DNA of 5,964 nt. Origin: Deltaproteobacteria bacterium. Its GTDB lineage: Bacteria > Desulfobacterota > Binatia > UBA9968. Shown here piece by piece: positions 4,411-5,964 of the stretch; the stretch's first letter is position 1, and each line of letters starts with the position of its first letter. The notes beneath the pieces were generated by a model. The model was given only the letters and a program-made list of their open reading frames with translations. It was not told the DNA's origin and did not search any database. The position numbers and the translations under genes are program-made. Where the stretch lies: NCBI GenBank assembly GCA_016183075.1, contig JACPFH010000338.1, positions 1 to 5,964 of the forward strand. The letters are read 5' to 3'.

Positions 4411-5964
4411 ATGGCTTCCCAGTCGCAATATGATGTCATCATTATCGGCAGCGGCGCCGGCGGCGGCACGCTCGCCTACCGCTTGGCCCCGTCAGGCAAA
4501 CGGATTCTTTTACTTGAGCGCGGCGGCTATGTGCCCCGGGAAAAGGACAACTGGAATCCGCGCGCTGTCAATCTCGAAGGCAAATACCAGACCAAGGAAA
4601 TCTGGCACGACAAGGACGGCAAAGAGCTCCACCCGCACACCAACTACTACGTAGGCGGTAATACGAAATTCTACGGCGCCGCCCTTTTTCGGCTGCGCAA
4701 GGAAGACTTCGGCGAGATCCGCCATCACGGCGGAATCTCACCGGCCTGGCCCATCGGCTACGAAGAGTTGGAACCTTACTACACTGAAGCCGAGCGCCTG
4801 TACCACGTGCACGGCCAGCGTGGAGAGGAGCCGACCGAGCCACCCACGACCGGTCCCTATCCCTATCCAGCGGTCAGCCACGAGCCGCGAATCCAGCATT
4901 TGGCCGACGATTTTGCCCGGCTGGGCCTGCACCCGTTTCACACCCCGCTGGGAGTGATGCTCAACGAAAGTGACTCGCATGCCAGCCGGTGCATCCGCTG
5001 CGACACGTGCGATGGTTACCCGTGCCTGGTCGGAGCCAAATCGGACGCCCAGGTCTGCGCGGTGGACCCAGCCCTCCAGCACCCAAACGTGACGCTGCTA
5101 ACGTATGCGCTCGTCGATCAGCTCAAAACCAGCTCCTCCGGCCGCGAAGTAACCCACATCGCAGTAACACGAAACGGCGCGCGCGAGGAATACTCGGCGA
5201 ATATCGTCGTCGTCTCTTGCGGCGCGATCAACTCAGCAGCATTGCTGCTGCGCTCAGCCAATGACCGGCATCCTCGGGGACTGGCCAACAACTCCGATGT
5301 CGTGGGACGACATTACATGGGGCATGTCAATTCCGTCCTGATGGCGCTCTCCAAGTGCCCGAACCCGACCGTGTTTCAGAAAACTCTGTCGGTCAATGAC
5401 TTTTACTTCGGCAGCAATGATTGGCCGTATCCGATGGGGCATATCTCGTTCGTCGGCAAGCTCGACGGCGAGACGCTGAAGGCCGGCGCCCCCTCGCTCA
5501 CTCCCGGCTGGACGCTCGACCTGATGGCGCGTCACTCGCTGGATTTCTGGCTCACGTCGGAAGACCTACCCGATCCCAACAACCGCGTGACGCTTGATTC
5601 CAACGGAGGCATTGTGCTCAGCTACAAACCGAACAATGAAGAAGGCCACCGACGCTTGATCGCCAAGCTCAAGGATCTCATGAAGCGGCAAAGCAAATGC
5701 AAGGTCCACGGGCACGACTGTCACGAGGAGTTGTTTGCGCGCAACCTTTTCATCGGCCAACGCATCCCGCTGGCCGGCGTAGCACATCAAGTGGGCACGG
5801 TCCGATTCGGCAACGATCCCCGAACCAGCGCGCTGGATACCAATTGCAAGGCGCATGAGGTGGACAACCTCTATGTCGTTGACGCGAGCTTTTTTGTCTC
5901 CAGCGGCGCGGTGAACCCGGCACTGACGATCATCGCCAACGCGCTTAGAGTCGGAGATCACCTC
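4411..5964 (+). CDS. GMC-family FAD-dependent oxidoreductase (3' end cut by window edge)
   Basis: ATG 4411 follows GAAAGGA (4397-4403) by 7 bases, 75 bases after the DM13 gene. The frame is open for 518 codons to the right edge. The FAD-binding fold opens with VIIIGSGAGGGTLA (9-22) and LLLERGG (33-39, Glu36 for the ribose). A GMC second-signature-like segment GAINSAALLLRSAN starts at 271. The GMC C-terminal domain spans about 387-518 and carries the active-site pair His459 (AHQVGTVRFG) and Asn502 (AVNPALTIIANALR), the His/Asn arrangement known from cholesterol oxidase. A Cys-rich loop, C194-x2-C197-x2-C200-x4-C205, is unusual and may bind a metal centre. No Tat or Sec signal is seen, so the protein is probably cytoplasmic unless a partner subunit carries it across. 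Likely only a few to about 20 residues are missing. Substrate is probably a sugar, polyol or alcohol; relatives include gluconate, fructose and glucose dehydrogenase flavoproteins. The operon context with a glucose dehydrogenase favours sugar acids or sugars, by inference. Confidence 0.95.
   Translation, partial: MASQSQYDVIIIGSGAGGGTLAYRLAPSGKRILLLERGGYVPREKDNWNPRAVNLEGKYQTKEIWHDKDGKELHPHTNYYVGGNTKFYGAALFRLRKEDFGEIRHHGGISPAWPIGYEELEPYYTEAERLYHVHGQRGEEPTEPPTTGPYPYPAVSHEPRIQHLADDFARLGLHPFHTPLGVMLNESDSHASRCIRCDTCDGYPCLVGAKSDAQVCAVDPALQHPNVTLLTYALVDQLKTSSSGREVTHIAVTRNGAREEYSANIVVVSCGAINSAALLLRSANDRHPRGLANNSDVVGRHYMGHVNSVLMALSKCPNPTVFQKTLSVNDFYFGSNDWPYPMGHISFVGKLDGETLKAGAPSLTPGWTLDLMARHSLDFWLTSEDLPDPNNRVTLDSNGGIVLSYKPNNEEGHRRLIAKLKDLMKRQSKCKVHGHDCHEELFARNLFIGQRIPLAGVAHQVGTVRFGNDPRTSALDTNCKAHEVDNLYVVDASFFVSSGAVNPALTIIANALRVGDHL

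Noticed and set aside
5566..5961. 131-codon minus-strand frame at the right end
   Set aside because: It is antisense to the conserved C-terminal domain of the GMC enzyme, whose active-site His and Asn motifs are unmistakable; the antisense translation shows no domain.

Overview
The window reads as a chromosomal stretch of a free-living bacterium of moderate-to-high GC. Shine-Dalgarno sequences are strong (AGGAGG type), intergenic gaps are short, and almost everything lies on the + strand. The genes suggest a soil or subsurface lineage (proteobacterial, Acidobacteria-, NC10- or Rokubacteria-like), but nothing in the sequence fixes the taxon. No rRNA, tRNA, CRISPR array, insertion sequence or phage gene is visible.

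Left part (1-2169) is an extracytoplasmic-function (ECF) sigma factor module. A sigma factor cut by the left edge is followed 13 bases later by a small soluble zinc-finger anti-sigma factor (H-x3-C-x2-C). Next come a 75-codon small protein, a second zinc-finger anti-sigma-like paralogue, and a 101-residue exported protein of unknown function. A perfect 15-bp inverted-repeat terminator closes the block. The small protein and the exported protein are each preceded by a near-identical ECF-type promoter (AAMCTTTTT, 13-14 bases, then TCTAACA). A weaker third copy lies after the terminator.

Middle part (2249-2669) holds the third promoter-like site and the remains of an aquaporin gene. Its first ~27 codons are fused out of frame to its C-terminal half, so the central part is lost. 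The second NPA motif survives (SGMSMNPARTFGSA).

Right part (2696-5964) is a compact redox operon. It holds a full-length archaeal-type zinc-dependent glucose dehydrogenase, a membrane-anchored DM13-domain protein (putative electron transfer), and a GMC-family FAD oxidoreductase. The last has a Cys-rich loop and runs off the right edge, almost complete.

Working model (inference): the ECF sigma factor, restrained by one or two zinc-finger anti-sigma factors, drives a local regulon of small stress proteins. Through the promoter before the decayed aquaporin it may also drive the sugar-oxidising operon. The most interesting points are the three repeated promoters, the duplicated anti-sigma, the internally deleted aquaporin now lying as a leader in front of the dehydrogenase operon, and the GMC oxidoreductase's four-cysteine loop.
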